From Nocardia beijingensis NBRC 16342 (lineage in GTDB: Bacteria; Actinomycetota; Actinomycetes; Mycobacteriales; Mycobacteriaceae): 64,000 nt of DNA. The notes below the pieces were generated by a model. It was not told the origin of the DNA and did no database searches. It saw only the letters and a list, made by a program, of their open reading frames with translations. Positions 33,506 to 43,800 of the stretch are shown here, in pieces. Location of the stretch: assembly GCF_001612785.1 (NCBI RefSeq), contig NZ_BDBC01000018.1, positions 62,001 to 126,000 on the forward strand, given 5' to 3'. Made by a program: the position numbers and the translations under genes. How positions within the stretch are numbered: the first letter of the stretch is position 1; each line of letters opens with the position of its first letter.

Positions 33506-34264
33506 CTAGGCCGCGTCGTGCAAGACGAGACCGAGGGTGTGTCGCCGTCCGCCGCGCACACGGCTGACACCGTGACGGATCGGGGCGCGCGACCAGCCAC
33601 GGCTGGATGGCGTCGGCCGATCGCGTGTGGTGAAGACCAGCGCGTGACCTTGTTCGAGCACGGAAACGGTCGCTTTCGACTGGGCACGCGCGCGTTGCTC
33701 CACCAGCAGGAATTCGCCACCGAAGTAATCGGTTCCGGGCTTGTCCAACCCGATGACGACCTGCAGTGGGAAGACCAGTTCTCCGTACAGGTCGCGGTGC
33801 AGGGCGTTCCAGTCACCGGCGTGGTAGCGCAGCAGGATCGGCGTCGGCTTGCGCTGACCCGCGACGTGGCACAGGTCGAGCCAGTCGCCGAACTCCTCCG
33901 GCCACGGAGCCGGGTCGCCGAGGCGCTCGGCCCAGGATCGAGCCAGCGGCAACAGTTTTCGATAGAACGCCGCGCGCAGGTGGGTGATCGGCGCGGGCAG
34001 CGGATTCGCGAAGTAGCGGTAGGTGCCTTCGCCGAACCGGTGCCGCGCCATGTCAACGGTGGAGCGGAACCGCGTGCTGTCGTCCCACATGGCGGTGAAC
34101 TCGGCGCACTCGGCTGGGGTGAGCAGCGGCCCGGTCGCCGCGCAGCCGGTGGCATCGATTTCCTCGAGCAGCGCCCGCCAGGGTTGGGCGTCGACGCGAT
34201 CCGCCAGGGTGGCGGCTTCGCCCCTCCCCGGACCGGGCGCGTGCACCGCGTCCGGCTCGCTCAT
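33506..34264 (-). CDS. 2-oxoglutarate/Fe(II)-dependent oxygenase (alkylation repair operon)
   Basis: Protein of 252 aa with the jelly-roll 2OG-oxygenase signature: HRD iron ligands (NALHRDLYGE near residue 155), a distal His in IRHGVS, and an Arg-containing C-terminal strand. It is not a canonical AlkB by motif order but sits where AlkB-like enzymes occur, directly after a methyl-DNA methyltransferase gene with an ATGA overlap. Oxidative removal of alkyl lesions is the simplest role; protein or small-molecule hydroxylation cannot be excluded. Starts at ATG 34264; the frame is open upstream. Confidence 0.82.
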   Translation of the reverse strand: MSEPDAVHAPGPGRGEAATLADRVDAQPWRALLEEIDATGCAATGPLLTPAECAEFTAMWDDSTRFRSTVDMARHRFGEGTYRYFANPLPAPITHLRAAFYRKLLPLARSWAERLGDPAPWPEEFGDWLDLCHVAGQRKPTPILLRYHAGDWNALHRDLYGELVFPLQVVIGLDKPGTDYFGGEFLLVEQRARAQSKATVSVLEQGHALVFTTRDRPTPSSRGWSRAPIRHGVSRVRGGRRHTLGLVLHDAA

Positions 34265-34875
34265 GCCGCCGCCTCCAGATCCAGCAGCGCGTGCTTGGCC
34301 GCGCTGCCGCCGACGTACTGTCCGATGGACCCGTCCCCGCGCACCACCCGGTGGCACGGGATCACCACCGGCAGCGGGTTGCGCGCGCACGCGGAGCCGA
34401 CCGCGCGCACCGCGCGCGGGTTCCCCACGGCCGCCGCCACCGCGCCGTAACTCGCGCGCTGCCCGTAGCCGATGGCCGGCAGGTGCTCGATCACTTGGCG
34501 GCGGAACCCCGCGGCCAGCCGCAGATCCAGCGGCAGATCGAAACGTGTCCGGCCGCCCGCGAAGTATTCCTCGATCTGCCGCGCCGCCACGTCCAGCCGG
34601 GCGGGCGCTGCCAGGATCCGTGGACTGATCCGCGCGGCCAGTGCGGCCAGCACCGCGTCGTGGTCTTCGGTCGGGTAGGCGACGCGGACGAGTCCGGCGG
34701 GCGTCGCGGCCAGCAGCAACGTCCCCACCGGGGTCTCCAGCAGGCGGTAGGCGACATCGAGCAGGCCCGCGGCGTCGGCCTCGGCGGTCAGGCGCGCGTG
34801 CAGCGTGGCGAGCAGGTCGGCGTCCGGGGTCAGCGCGCGCGACAACCCGTCACCGTGATCGAGGGTGGCCATCAT
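34261..34875 (-). CDS. ogt: Methylated-DNA--protein-cysteine methyltransferase
   Basis: Suicide repair protein of 204 aa that removes methyl groups from O6-methylguanine. The acceptor cysteine lies in the invariant IPCHRVV motif near residue 165, preceded by the helix-turn-helix region with YGAVAAAVGNPRAVRAVG. The C-terminal GGSAAKHALLDLE matches the family. An N-terminal domain of about 85 residues is usual for Ogt proteins. The ATG overlaps the sigma factor stop (ATGA), and the stop overlaps the oxygenase start. An in-frame second ATG follows immediately. Confidence 0.92.
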   Translation of the reverse strand: MMATLDHGDGLSRALTPDADLLATLHARLTAEADAAGLLDVAYRLLETPVGTLLLAATPAGLVRVAYPTEDHDAVLAALAARISPRILAAPARLDVAARQIEEYFAGGRTRFDLPLDLRLAAGFRRQVIEHLPAIGYGQRASYGAVAAAVGNPRAVRAVGSACARNPLPVVIPCHRVVRGDGSIGQYVGGSAAKHALLDLEAAA

Positions 34876-35351
34876 GATTCGTCCTTCGGGTAGAGCTTGC
34901 GCAGGGTCTTCAGGCCGTCCGCGGCGGCGCGGCGGGCGGCGTCGGGAGAATTGCCGAGCAATGCGGCGATCTCCGCGTGCGGAAGCCCGGCCAGATAGTG
35001 GTAGGCGACCGCCTGGCGCTGCTTGGTCGGTAGCGCCCGCAGGGCGGCCCACAGGTCGGGGTCGTAGTCGGCGGGTCCGGGAGCGGTGGCGGGATGGTCC
35101 GGCAAGGTCTCGGCGGGAACCGGAGCGCGCGTCAGCGCCCGGCCGACGTCGATCGCGCGGCGATGCGCGATGGTGACCAGCCATGCCTCGATGTTCGTGT
35201 CCGGGGACAAACTCGGAAACGCGCGCAGCGCGGAGAGAAACGTTTCCGACCAGGCGTCGGCCGCGTCCGACGGTCCGAGCACCGCCCGGCAGACGCGCAA
35301 CACCATCGGGCCGTGTTCGGCCACTATTTCCTCGAACGGGGGCAGGCTCAC
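34872..35351 (-). CDS. ECF RNA polymerase sigma factor (alkylation-repair operon)
   Basis: Short ECF sigma factor of 159 aa. Region 2 (residues 10-75) contains DAADAWSETFLSALRAF and ahead of it the promoter-melting segment. Region 4 (about 100-155) contains LPTKQRQAVAYHYLAGLPHAEIAALLG, the -35-binding helix-turn-helix. It lacks an anti-sigma partner gene and precedes ogt, so it likely switches on alkylation repair. The GTG start overlaps the stop of the 15-codon mini-ORF upstream. Confidence 0.87.
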   Translation of the reverse strand: MSLPPFEEIVAEHGPMVLRVCRAVLGPSDAADAWSETFLSALRAFPSLSPDTNIEAWLVTIAHRRAIDVGRALTRAPVPAETLPDHPATAPGPADYDPDLWAALRALPTKQRQAVAYHYLAGLPHAEIAALLGNSPDAARRAAADGLKTLRKLYPKDES

Positions 35352-35395
35352 ACCAGGTAGACGCCGGGGACGCCGCGAATGTGAGATTTCGTCAT
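35348..35395 (-). CDS. 15-aa mini-ORF coupling recD to the sigma factor
   Basis: Fifteen codons (MTKSHIRGVPGVYLV) whose ATG overlaps the recD stop (ATGA) and whose TGA overlaps the GTG of the sigma factor gene (GTGA). The double overlap fills the 40-bp gap exactly, keeping ribosomes on the message from recD into the sigma gene. It may be a true small peptide, a coupling leader, or the remnant of a deleted gene. No ribosome site beyond the coupling is visible. Confidence 0.45.
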   Translation of the reverse strand: MTKSHIRGVPGVYLV

Positions 35396-37281
35396 CGCGG
35401 TCCTTCCCGGCGCGACAGCCCGCTGGCGCGCAGCACCCGCCGCGCGATACCGGCGCGGATGGACTCCTCGGTGCCGATGATCCGGACGTGGCGGCGGGCC
35501 CTTGTGATCGCGGTGTACAGCAATTCCCTGGTCAGCAGGGTCGATTCGGGCTCGGGCAGGACGACGGAGACGGTGTCGTACTGGCTGCCCTGGCTGCGGT
35601 GGATGGTCATGGCGAAGACGGTCACCACCGCGGGGAACTGCGTCGGATGCACCAGGTACGGTTCGCTGCCGCGTTGCAGCGCCGCGCGCAGCGAACCGTC
35701 GGGCATCCGCACGACGACGCCGGTGTCGCCGTTGTAGATCCGCGCCTCGTGATCGTTCGCGGTGACCAGCAGTGGCTGTCCCGGGTACCACGGCGCGTGG
35801 TGGGACTCGGGGCCCGCTCCCGCGGCGGCGGCCCATTCCGCGGCCATCCGGTCCCAGCGCTCGACGCCGAACGGCCCTTGGCGGTGCGCGCACAGCAAGC
35901 GATGCGATTCCAGCGCGCGCAACGCGCCCGCCGCGTCGCCGTCGAGCGCGGCGGCGGTGACCGCGGTCGCCGCGCGCACCACATCGGCGCGGACCGAGAT
36001 CAGCTCGTCGGGCGCGCCCAGCGACAATTCGTCGCCGCCCGCGCGCAACAGCTCGAGCGCGGCGTCGGCGTCGCCCGCCCGCACCGCGACGGCCAGCTCG
36101 GCGATCCGCCCGCCGAATCTGCGGCCCCGCGTCAGCCGGACGATGCCGCCGCGCAGGCGGGTGCGCTCCAGCGCGGTCAATGCCCCGGCGTGCTCGCCGG
36201 TCGCCTCCGGGCCGAGGATCTCGTCGAGCACCGGATTCGGGGTGGCGGCGACGGGTCCGGCGACCAGGTCGGCGAGCACCGCGCCCGCGTCCACGGAGGC
36301 GAGCTGGTCCGGGTCGCCCACCAGCACCAGGCGGGTGTCCGGGCGCAGCGCCGCCAGCAGCCTGCTCATCATGGTCAAGGAGACCATCGATGTCTCGTCG
36401 ACCACGATCACGTCGTAGGGCAGCCGGTTGAACTCGTGGTACTTGAACCGGGTGCTGCGACCGCGCTGCCAGCCGAGCAGCCGGTGCAGGGTGGCGGCGG
36501 TGAGTTCCGGCAATCCCAGCGGAACCGCTTGCTCGCGAACGGCCTCCTGCAGGCGCGCCGCCGCCTTCCCGGTGGGCGCGGCCAGCGCGATGCGCAGCGC
36601 GGGCAGCTTCGGCTCGGCCGCGCGATGCGCCGCCAGCAAGGCGATGATCCGCGCGATGGTGTGGGTCTTGCCGGTGCCGGGACCACCGGCGACCACGGTG
36701 GTCCAGTGCGTCGCGGCGAGCGCGGCGGCCAGACGCTGGCGATCCGGCGCCGTTCCCGACGGCCCGTCGAACAACCGGTCCAGTTCGCGGCGCACGATCG
36801 CGGGATCGACCACCGGGTGGTGCGCGGATCGCTCGGTGAGCACCCGCCGGATCGTCTGCTCCTGCCGGTAGTACCGATCGAGGTAGAGCAGCGGACCGGA
36901 ATCGCCCGCCCCCTGGGATTCGACCAGGCGCAGCGGCCGCAACGGACCCGCCGGTCCGCCGCGCACCAGCGGGCTCACCCGCAGCGCGGCGACCACGGCG
37001 CGGATGTCCGGCCACGGCAGCGTCGCGGGATCGACTCCGGCGTCCCAGGTCTCGTCGGCGTCGACGCCGATCTCCCGCATCCGGTGCAGTTCCAGGCACA
37101 CCGAGCCGGAGCGCACCGCGCGCACCGCCAGCGCCGCGGCGAACAACACCGGCTCCGACTCTTCCCGGCCGAGCCTGCCCAATCGCAGCGCCACGTGCAC
37201 GTCCGCGGCCGACAGCACACCGGCCTCGTTGAACACGCGCAGCAGGCCGGTTCCCCGCTGCGCCACCTGGATCGAGGTCAC
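35392..37281 (-). CDS. recD: RecBCD enzyme subunit RecD (5'-3' helicase)
   Basis: SF1B helicase of 629 aa, the lead-strand motor of RecBCD. Walker A is GGPGTGKTHT near residue 195, Walker B/DExx is VVDETSM near 275, and motif III is LVGDPDQLASVD near 305. Motif V (TIHRSQGSQYDTV) and motif VI (LLYTAITRARRHV) lie at the C-terminal end. The GTG start overlaps the recB stop. Works in dsDNA break repair and degradation of linear DNA. Gene order recC-recB-recD is compact and complete. Confidence 0.95.
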   Translation of the reverse strand: MTSIQVAQRGTGLLRVFNEAGVLSAADVHVALRLGRLGREESEPVLFAAALAVRAVRSGSVCLELHRMREIGVDADETWDAGVDPATLPWPDIRAVVAALRVSPLVRGGPAGPLRPLRLVESQGAGDSGPLLYLDRYYRQEQTIRRVLTERSAHHPVVDPAIVRRELDRLFDGPSGTAPDRQRLAAALAATHWTTVVAGGPGTGKTHTIARIIALLAAHRAAEPKLPALRIALAAPTGKAAARLQEAVREQAVPLGLPELTAATLHRLLGWQRGRSTRFKYHEFNRLPYDVIVVDETSMVSLTMMSRLLAALRPDTRLVLVGDPDQLASVDAGAVLADLVAGPVAATPNPVLDEILGPEATGEHAGALTALERTRLRGGIVRLTRGRRFGGRIAELAVAVRAGDADAALELLRAGGDELSLGAPDELISVRADVVRAATAVTAAALDGDAAGALRALESHRLLCAHRQGPFGVERWDRMAAEWAAAAGAGPESHHAPWYPGQPLLVTANDHEARIYNGDTGVVVRMPDGSLRAALQRGSEPYLVHPTQFPAVVTVFAMTIHRSQGSQYDTVSVVLPEPESTLLTRELLYTAITRARRHVRIIGTEESIRAGIARRVLRASGLSRREGPR

Positions 37282-40200
37282 CGCCCCGCCTCCCCCGCCA
37301 GCAGCGCCGACAGCGCGACGACCAGGTCGGCGGGCGGATGCCAGTCGAAGACGCCGCAGCCCGCGGGGGTCTGCGGTCCGATCATGCCGCGCACGAACAG
37401 GTACCGGACCCCGCCGAGATGCCGAGCCGGGTCGTACCCGGGCAATCGCCAGCGCAGATACCGGTGCAGCGCGACGGAATACAGCAGCGCTTGCAGCGGA
37501 TAGTGGGAACGCAGCATCTCCGCCGCCATCCGGTCGCGGGTGTAGTGGGCGACGGTGAGATCGCCGGTGCCGAGCCGGTTGGTCTTGTAGTCCACGACGA
37601 CGAAGCGCGGATGCCCGCCGTCGTCGACGCGGAGCACGGCGTCGATGCTGCCGGTCAGGTAGCCGCGCAGCGGCAGGTCCTCCAGCGCCGCAAGCTGATC
37701 GGCGTAGGGCACCATGTCGTCGTCCGCGGGGAGATGCTCGCGCAGCAACTCGGCGACGCGCCGCAGCGTCGCGGCGCGTGCGCCGACGCGATCGCCGCCC
37801 GCCAGCGGCAATTCGAACTCGAGTTCGCTGAGCCGGTCGCGCGGGGCGACGTCGGCCAGGCAGCCACCGTCGAGCGGAGTGCGCAGCACCGCCAGCAGCG
37901 CGGTGGCCAGGCACTCCGGATCCAGCTCGGCCATCAGCTCGTCCACCGCGTCGCGGCACCGGTCGCGCACCTCGGCGGCCAGATCCGGGCGACCGGTGTC
38001 GATCCGCTCCAGGACGCCGTGCACCAACGTGCCGAACTCCGCCCCGTAGGGCAACGCGTTCATCAGCGACGCCGCGCCCGCCGGCTCCGGCTCCGCCGCG
38101 CCGAGCGCGGAGGTGCCATCGGGCTCGTCGCCCTGGCCGCGCGCGTCCTCCGGCTCGCTGTCGGATTCGGGCGCGGCCGGACCGTGCGCGGAGGCGGTCA
38201 GCGCCGAATACGACGTGCGCCGCCACTGCTGGTCCAGCACCCGGTCGAAGCGGGCCGCGGCCAGTTCCCCGTGCGCGGGCGCGGTGCGCGCCCGCCGGAT
38301 CGCCACACCGTCGGTCGCGGCAACCGCCGTCACCGAGATCGCCGCGCCCGCCTCGCGCGCCCAAGTCGAAAGGGATTGCGCGGCAACGGCGTCCGCGGGA
38401 ACCGCGGCGCGGGCGGCGACGGCGGCGCCACGGTCGGAGCGCCCGAAGACCATGCGGTGCAGCGGCGAGGCCGCGGTGGTGATCGCGGGCGCCCACCAGG
38501 CGACGATCTGGCACATGGCGCGCGTCAGCGCGACGTACAGCAGCCGCAGTTCCTCACCCGCCTCCTCGGCTTCGCTGCGCGCCTTGCGTTCGGCGTATCC
38601 CGGTGCGTCCGGGCCGCCCACGTCCAGCACGCGCGCGCCGTCGTCGGCGTGGAACAGCAACGTCGCCGGATAGGGATTCTTCGCGCTGTCCCAGGCGAAC
38701 GGCAGATACACCACCGGGAATTCGAGTCCCTTGCTCGCGTGCACGGTGGCGATCTGGACGGCGGCGGCGTCGCGATCGAGCCTGCGGCTGCGGTCGGCGA
38801 CGGCGCCGGAGGCGGGGTCGCGCACCCGGTCGGCCAGCCACCGGGTCAGCGCGGTCAGCCCCAGTCCCTCGGTCAGCGCGACCTGGTCGAGCAACTGCGC
38901 GAGGTGCCGCAGGTCGGTGAGCTGCCGCTCCCCGTTCTCCACGGCGAGCAGACGTGGCGCCAAGCGGTTTTCGGCCGCGATCTTCTCGAACACGGCCGCG
39001 AATCCCGCGCGGCCGAACAGCCGCGCCGCCTCACGCAACTGGGCGCTGACCCGGCCGACCAGATCGGCTCCCCCGCTGTCGATCTCGGCCGCGGTCACGC
39101 CGAGCAGCGGTGTGCACGCGGCCAGCCGCACCCGGTCGCCGCGGTGCGGCTGTTCCAGCGCTCGCAGCACCCACAGCCAGTCGGTGGCGCTTTCGGTCGC
39201 GAAGACGCTGACCCCGCCCGCGAGCACGGAGGCGACGCCGACGCGATCCAGCGCGGCGCGCACCACGTCGATCTGCGAGCGGGTTCGCACCAGCACCGCG
39301 ATGTCGCCCGGCCCGATCGGCCTGCGCGCCGGGTCGCCCGCCGCGTCACCGTCGGCAGCGAGTGTTTCCGCTTTGCCGTCCAGCAGCACACCGGATTCGA
39401 GCAGGCGCACGATGTCCGCCGCGAGATCATCGGCGACCTCGGCCCGCATGCGCCCGACGGCGGGAAAGCCGGATTTGTTCAGCGGACCGGCTCCGGTGCG
39501 CGGCAGGCACCGGATCCGCAACGGCGTGACGAGTTCGCCGGGTCCGGACAACCGCGACCACGGCCTGGTCGGGGCGACCGGATAGACGCGGATCTCCTCG
39601 TGCCCCAAGGCCGCCCCACCGTGCAGGTGGTCCAAGGCGGCGAGCAGTCCGGCGTCGCTGCGCCAGTTCGTGGTGAGTTCTTTGCGGACGTCGGCGTGCG
39701 CGACCGCGTCCAGGTAGCTGAGCACCTCCGCGCCGCGGAAGGCGTAGATCGCCTGTTTCGGATCGCCGACCAGAACCAAGGTGGCATGCCCGTGGAACGA
39801 CCTGCGCAAGATGTCCCATTGCAGCGGGTCGGTGTCCTGGAACTCGTCGACCAAGGCGACGCGGTAGCGGGCCCGGATCCGGCGGCACGCGCGCGGGCCG
39901 TGTTCCGGATCGGCGAGCACGTCGTGCAGCAGCACCAGCAGGTCGTCGAAGTCGCGCAGCCCGGCCAGCCGTTTGCGGCGCTCGGTCTCCGCGCGGACGG
40001 CCTGCGCGAACGCCACGCGCTCGCCCGCCTCGCCGTCGGGCACGAGGGCCGCGTGCCGGTCGCGCACCGCGGCCAGCGCGAGCGTGCGGGCCTCCTTCAC
40101 CGAGTACGGCGGTTCCGATCGGGCGTAGCGGTGCAGATACAGGTCGTCGACGACGGTGCCGACCAGGTCGTCGACGGTTTCCACCAGCCGGGTGCCTGGG

Positions 40201-40661
40201 TCGTGTTCGCCCGCGAGACCGAGTTCGTCGAGCATGCGCTGGCAGAAGCTGTGCGTGGTGGCGATGGTGCCCGCGTCGAAATCCGACAGGGCGGTCAGCA
40301 ACCGTCGCCGCCGCGTCCTGACCTCGTCTTCGTCGGCCTGCGCGAGGTGCAGGACCAGTTCGTCGGCGTGTGCCAGGGCCGCGCCGGGATCGGCCAATCC
40401 GGCGGCCACGGCGACGAACCGGTCCCGGGTGCGTTCCCGCAGTTCCTGCGTCGCCGCGCGGCTGAACGTCACCAGCAGCAGCTGGGACACGTCGATCCCG
40501 GCCTCGGCGACGTAACGCACGGCGAGACCGACGATGGCGTGCGTCTTGCCGGTGCCCGCGCTGGCCTCCAGCACGGTCGTGCCGGTGGGCAGCGGTCCGT
40601 ACGGTTCGAACGCGTCGGCGTCGAAAGCGCCCGCGGGGAAGGAGGTTTCCTGCACGGTCAT
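37278..40661 (-). CDS. recB: RecBCD enzyme subunit RecB (3'-5' helicase-nuclease)
   Basis: UvrD-like helicase and nuclease of 1127 aa. Walker A is SAGTGKTHA near residue 34, the DExQ box DEFQDTDPLQW near 275, and a C-terminal helicase motif ASKGLEFPVVYLP near 645. The RecB-family nuclease motif VVDYKTN lies near residue 1030 and has its Asp/Lys pair intact. An acidic Glu/Ser-rich linker (about 830-850) joins helicase and nuclease. ATG 40661 follows GGAGGGAGG; the open frame reaches further upstream. The 211-bp gap to recC is the only gap in the recCBD set and holds no clear gene. Confidence 0.95.
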   Translation of the reverse strand: MTVQETSFPAGAFDADAFEPYGPLPTGTTVLEASAGTGKTHAIVGLAVRYVAEAGIDVSQLLLVTFSRAATQELRERTRDRFVAVAAGLADPGAALAHADELVLHLAQADEDEVRTRRRRLLTALSDFDAGTIATTHSFCQRMLDELGLAGEHDPGTRLVETVDDLVGTVVDDLYLHRYARSEPPYSVKEARTLALAAVRDRHAALVPDGEAGERVAFAQAVRAETERRKRLAGLRDFDDLLVLLHDVLADPEHGPRACRRIRARYRVALVDEFQDTDPLQWDILRRSFHGHATLVLVGDPKQAIYAFRGAEVLSYLDAVAHADVRKELTTNWRSDAGLLAALDHLHGGAALGHEEIRVYPVAPTRPWSRLSGPGELVTPLRIRCLPRTGAGPLNKSGFPAVGRMRAEVADDLAADIVRLLESGVLLDGKAETLAADGDAAGDPARRPIGPGDIAVLVRTRSQIDVVRAALDRVGVASVLAGGVSVFATESATDWLWVLRALEQPHRGDRVRLAACTPLLGVTAAEIDSGGADLVGRVSAQLREAARLFGRAGFAAVFEKIAAENRLAPRLLAVENGERQLTDLRHLAQLLDQVALTEGLGLTALTRWLADRVRDPASGAVADRSRRLDRDAAAVQIATVHASKGLEFPVVYLPFAWDSAKNPYPATLLFHADDGARVLDVGGPDAPGYAERKARSEAEEAGEELRLLYVALTRAMCQIVAWWAPAITTAASPLHRMVFGRSDRGAAVAARAAVPADAVAAQSLSTWAREAGAAISVTAVAATDGVAIRRARTAPAHGELAAARFDRVLDQQWRRTSYSALTASAHGPAAPESDSEPEDARGQGDEPDGTSALGAAEPEPAGAASLMNALPYGAEFGTLVHGVLERIDTGRPDLAAEVRDRCRDAVDELMAELDPECLATALLAVLRTPLDGGCLADVAPRDRLSELEFELPLAGGDRVGARAATLRRVAELLREHLPADDDMVPYADQLAALEDLPLRGYLTGSIDAVLRVDDGGHPRFVVVDYKTNRLGTGDLTVAHYTRDRMAAEMLRSHYPLQALLYSVALHRYLRWRLPGYDPARHLGGVRYLFVRGMIGPQTPAGCGVFDWHPPADLVVALSALLAGEAGR

Positions 40662-40872
40662 GCGTGCCTCCCTCCTGCGCGGCCGGTGGTCCCGCGCTTC
40701 GCGGTCGCCCGGGTGTCCGGCCACGCCGGACGGTGCTCCGGAAGCGACTGCCCGAGCCGACATTCTGCCGCGCGCGTCGCCGTACCCCGGCGACCGACAC
40801 GCGCCGCGGCGATGTGTTGCGCGGTTCGGTTCCGGAGCGCGCCGCGTTCCCATCGGGCCGCATGGTGATCGG

Positions 40873-43800
40873 TCACGGCTGGCCCTGGCTTTCCGCGGCC
40901 AGCAACGGGATCCACATGCGCCGGGCCAGCGCGCCGAAACGGGTGCTCTCCCCGGCTTCCCCCGCCGCGGCGGGCGCGGCCATGAGGTCGTCGAGCCGGG
41001 GCGCCGGACCCCAGATGTAGCGCAGATGGCGGTCGGTGTGATCGCCGAACGGCCCGGGGCCGTTGGGGCCGCCGTTGAATTCGCGTTCCGCCGCCGTGAT
41101 CGCGTCGTCGGTGCTCGCGCCGCGGAAACGGCGTTCGGCGTAGACCGCGGTGGCGCTGGGCGCGATGGGAAGCGGTTCGGTGAGGCCCGCGTCGCGCAGC
41201 GCGACGAGCCCGCGCAGGATCTCCATGGCGGCGGGCGCGTCGGGTGGGGTGAGTTCGCAGCGCCAGGCGGGACGGCCGAACTGGCCGCGGCCGGTGCTCA
41301 CCGCCCGCCAGGAGCGGTCCTCGGTGACGGTCAGCGCCAGCAGCGAGACCCACGCCGCGATCCGGTGTTTGGGAGCCAGCCGGGAGAAGGTGGTGCGGAC
41401 CAGGGTGTCGCCGCGCACCTCCGGCACGGTGCCGGTGAGCCGCCGCCCGTTGCCCAAGTCGACCGCGATGTCCACCGCGCGCGCCGGGCCCGTGTAGTCC
41501 GCCTGCGCGGCGCGTACCAACCGGTCGACGGTGTGTTCGACCTCGTCGAGCACGGCGGCGCCGAAACCGAACGGCGGCAGCGTGCCGCGCCGCCACTCCG
41601 CGGCCCGCAGCCCGGCCGGATCCGCCCCCGTCAGGCGGGCCGCGAGCAGGCGTTCGCCCAGCTCCCACTTGGCCAGGCCGTCGAGTTCGATGGGCAGCCG
41701 GTCGGCGATGTCCTCGTCGTGCTCCGGGACCCGGAGACCGAGGCGCTGCCACAGGAACGCGCGCACCGGGTGCTCCGCGAACGAGATCAGATCGGCCAGA
41801 GCGACATCCGCCGTCCGCGCGGCGGGCAGTGGCGCGGCCAGGAACGGCGGCCGCGGCCGCACCGGCCCGTCGGCGGCGTGCGCACCGGCCAAGGCAACGG
41901 TGTCGAAGCTGAAAGGCTGTTCGGCCCGGAAGTTCCGGCGATCGAAGTTCTGCAGCGGATGCCGCGTGACCACCGACCGCATCGCCTCGGCGCCCACGTG
42001 GGCCCGCAGCGCGTCCAGCAACTCGGCCACCGGAATCGCGGGCGGCCGGTGCGCGCCGCTGACCGGATCGGCGCCGCTGTGGAACACCAAGAGCGTGTCG
42101 CGGGCCGCGAGCACGGCGTCCAGCAGCAGTTGCCGGTCCTCGCTGCGCGGATCGCGTTCGCCGAGCAGGGGTTCGCGGGCCAGCACATCGTCTCCGTCCG
42201 CGCCGGTGGCGCGCGGGAACATCTCGTCGTCGAGCCCGAGCAGCGCCACCACCCGGTGCGGCACCGACCGCATCGGCACCATCGTGCAGACGGTGAGCTC
42301 ACCGGTGCGGAAGTTGGCCCGCGTCGGCCGCGCCGCCAGCCGCGAACGCAGCAGCACGCCGACGTCGGCCAGCCGCAACGGCACATCGCCCGCGTGGTCG
42401 GTGGCCGCGGCGAGTTCCTGCCTGGCCTCGGTGCGCACCCACGCCTGCGCGTCCGGCACGTCGGTCAGCAGATCCAGCGCCCGGCCGAGCACCGCGGCCC
42501 ATTCGTGCGCGGGCCGGGGGCCGCGCAGGTCGCGCAGGCACACCGCGAGCCGATCGATGAACTCCGCGAAGCGGCCGGCCAGATCGACGTCGTTGCTGTC
42601 CACGTCGTCCAACGGCAGTGCGAGATCGAGCCAGTCCTCGGAGGTCTCCCCCGCGGTGACCCCGAGCAGGATCCGGTCCACCGCGCTGTTCAGCGTGTTC
42701 TGCGCGAAATCGGCGAGCCCGAACGCTTGGCGCTGACGCTGCCCGATGCCCCATCTCGCGCCGGATTCGGCCGCCCACTCGCGCAACCGCTCGATGTCGT
42801 CGTCGTCGAATCCGCAACGGCGCCGGACGGTTTCGGCGGCGGCCAGATCCAGCACCTGGGTCACCGTCACCCGTCCGTCGGCCAGCTCGAGCAGTACCGC
42901 GATGACCGCGAGCAGCGGATTGGTCACCCCGCGCCCCCGGTCGGCGAGGCGCACCCGCAGCAGGTGCGCCGGGTGCTCCGAATCGCTCTGCGCTTCGGGC
43001 GATCCCGGCGTGCGCTGCCCGAACGCCGCGCGCACCAGCGGTGCGTAGGCCTCCACCTCCGGGCACATGATCAGCACGTCACGCGGCTGCAGCGTCTCGT
43101 CGGCCGCGAACAGCCCGAGCAGGCATTCCCGCAGCACCTCCACCTGCCGCGCCGGGCCGTGACACGCGTGCACCTGCACGGTGCCGTCGGCAACAGCCGC
43201 TCCCGGCGCGGGCGGCCACCGGTCGTCCCGGATGCCTCGTTGCAGCGCACGCAGCAACGTCGTGGGCGAATCGTCCTCCGCCGCGCCGCGCGGATGATAG
43301 GTGTCGGAGCCGACGGCGGCGGACGCGGCCAACCGCTGCTGCAACTCCCGGACGTCGCGAGCCAGCCCCGCCGAGAGCGGGTGCTCGACCGCCGTGGCGC
43401 TGCGATCCTCGGCGCGCGACCGGGCGGGGGGCAGCTCGCTCAGCGTCGACCACAGGACCGGGCTCGGATGCACCAGCCATAGATGGACATCACGCCCCTC
43501 GGCCAGCGCCGACAGCACCGCGAGCTGGTCGCTGGGCAGCCGGGTCACCCCGAACAGCGACAGCCGCGGCGGCAGCGCGACCAGATCCGGCCGGGCGCGC
43601 AACCTGGCGCAGGCGGCGTCGAGCCGCTCGGCCGGGCTCGGCGTCCCGATCTCGGCGCGCAGCCTGCGCCACAGCATCGGCTGCCAGAGCAGGTCGTCGG
43701 GAAGCGGGGCGCCCGCGCCGTCGGTGTCCAGGCCCGCGGCCCACTCGGTGATCAGGGCGGGACGCTGGGCGGCGTAACTGTCGAACAGCGCGGCGACCTG

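Noticed and set aside
40662..40872. Possible small gene between recC and recB
   Set aside because: Open frames here are only extensions of the RecB frame or antisense; no ribosome site or conserved motif is visible.
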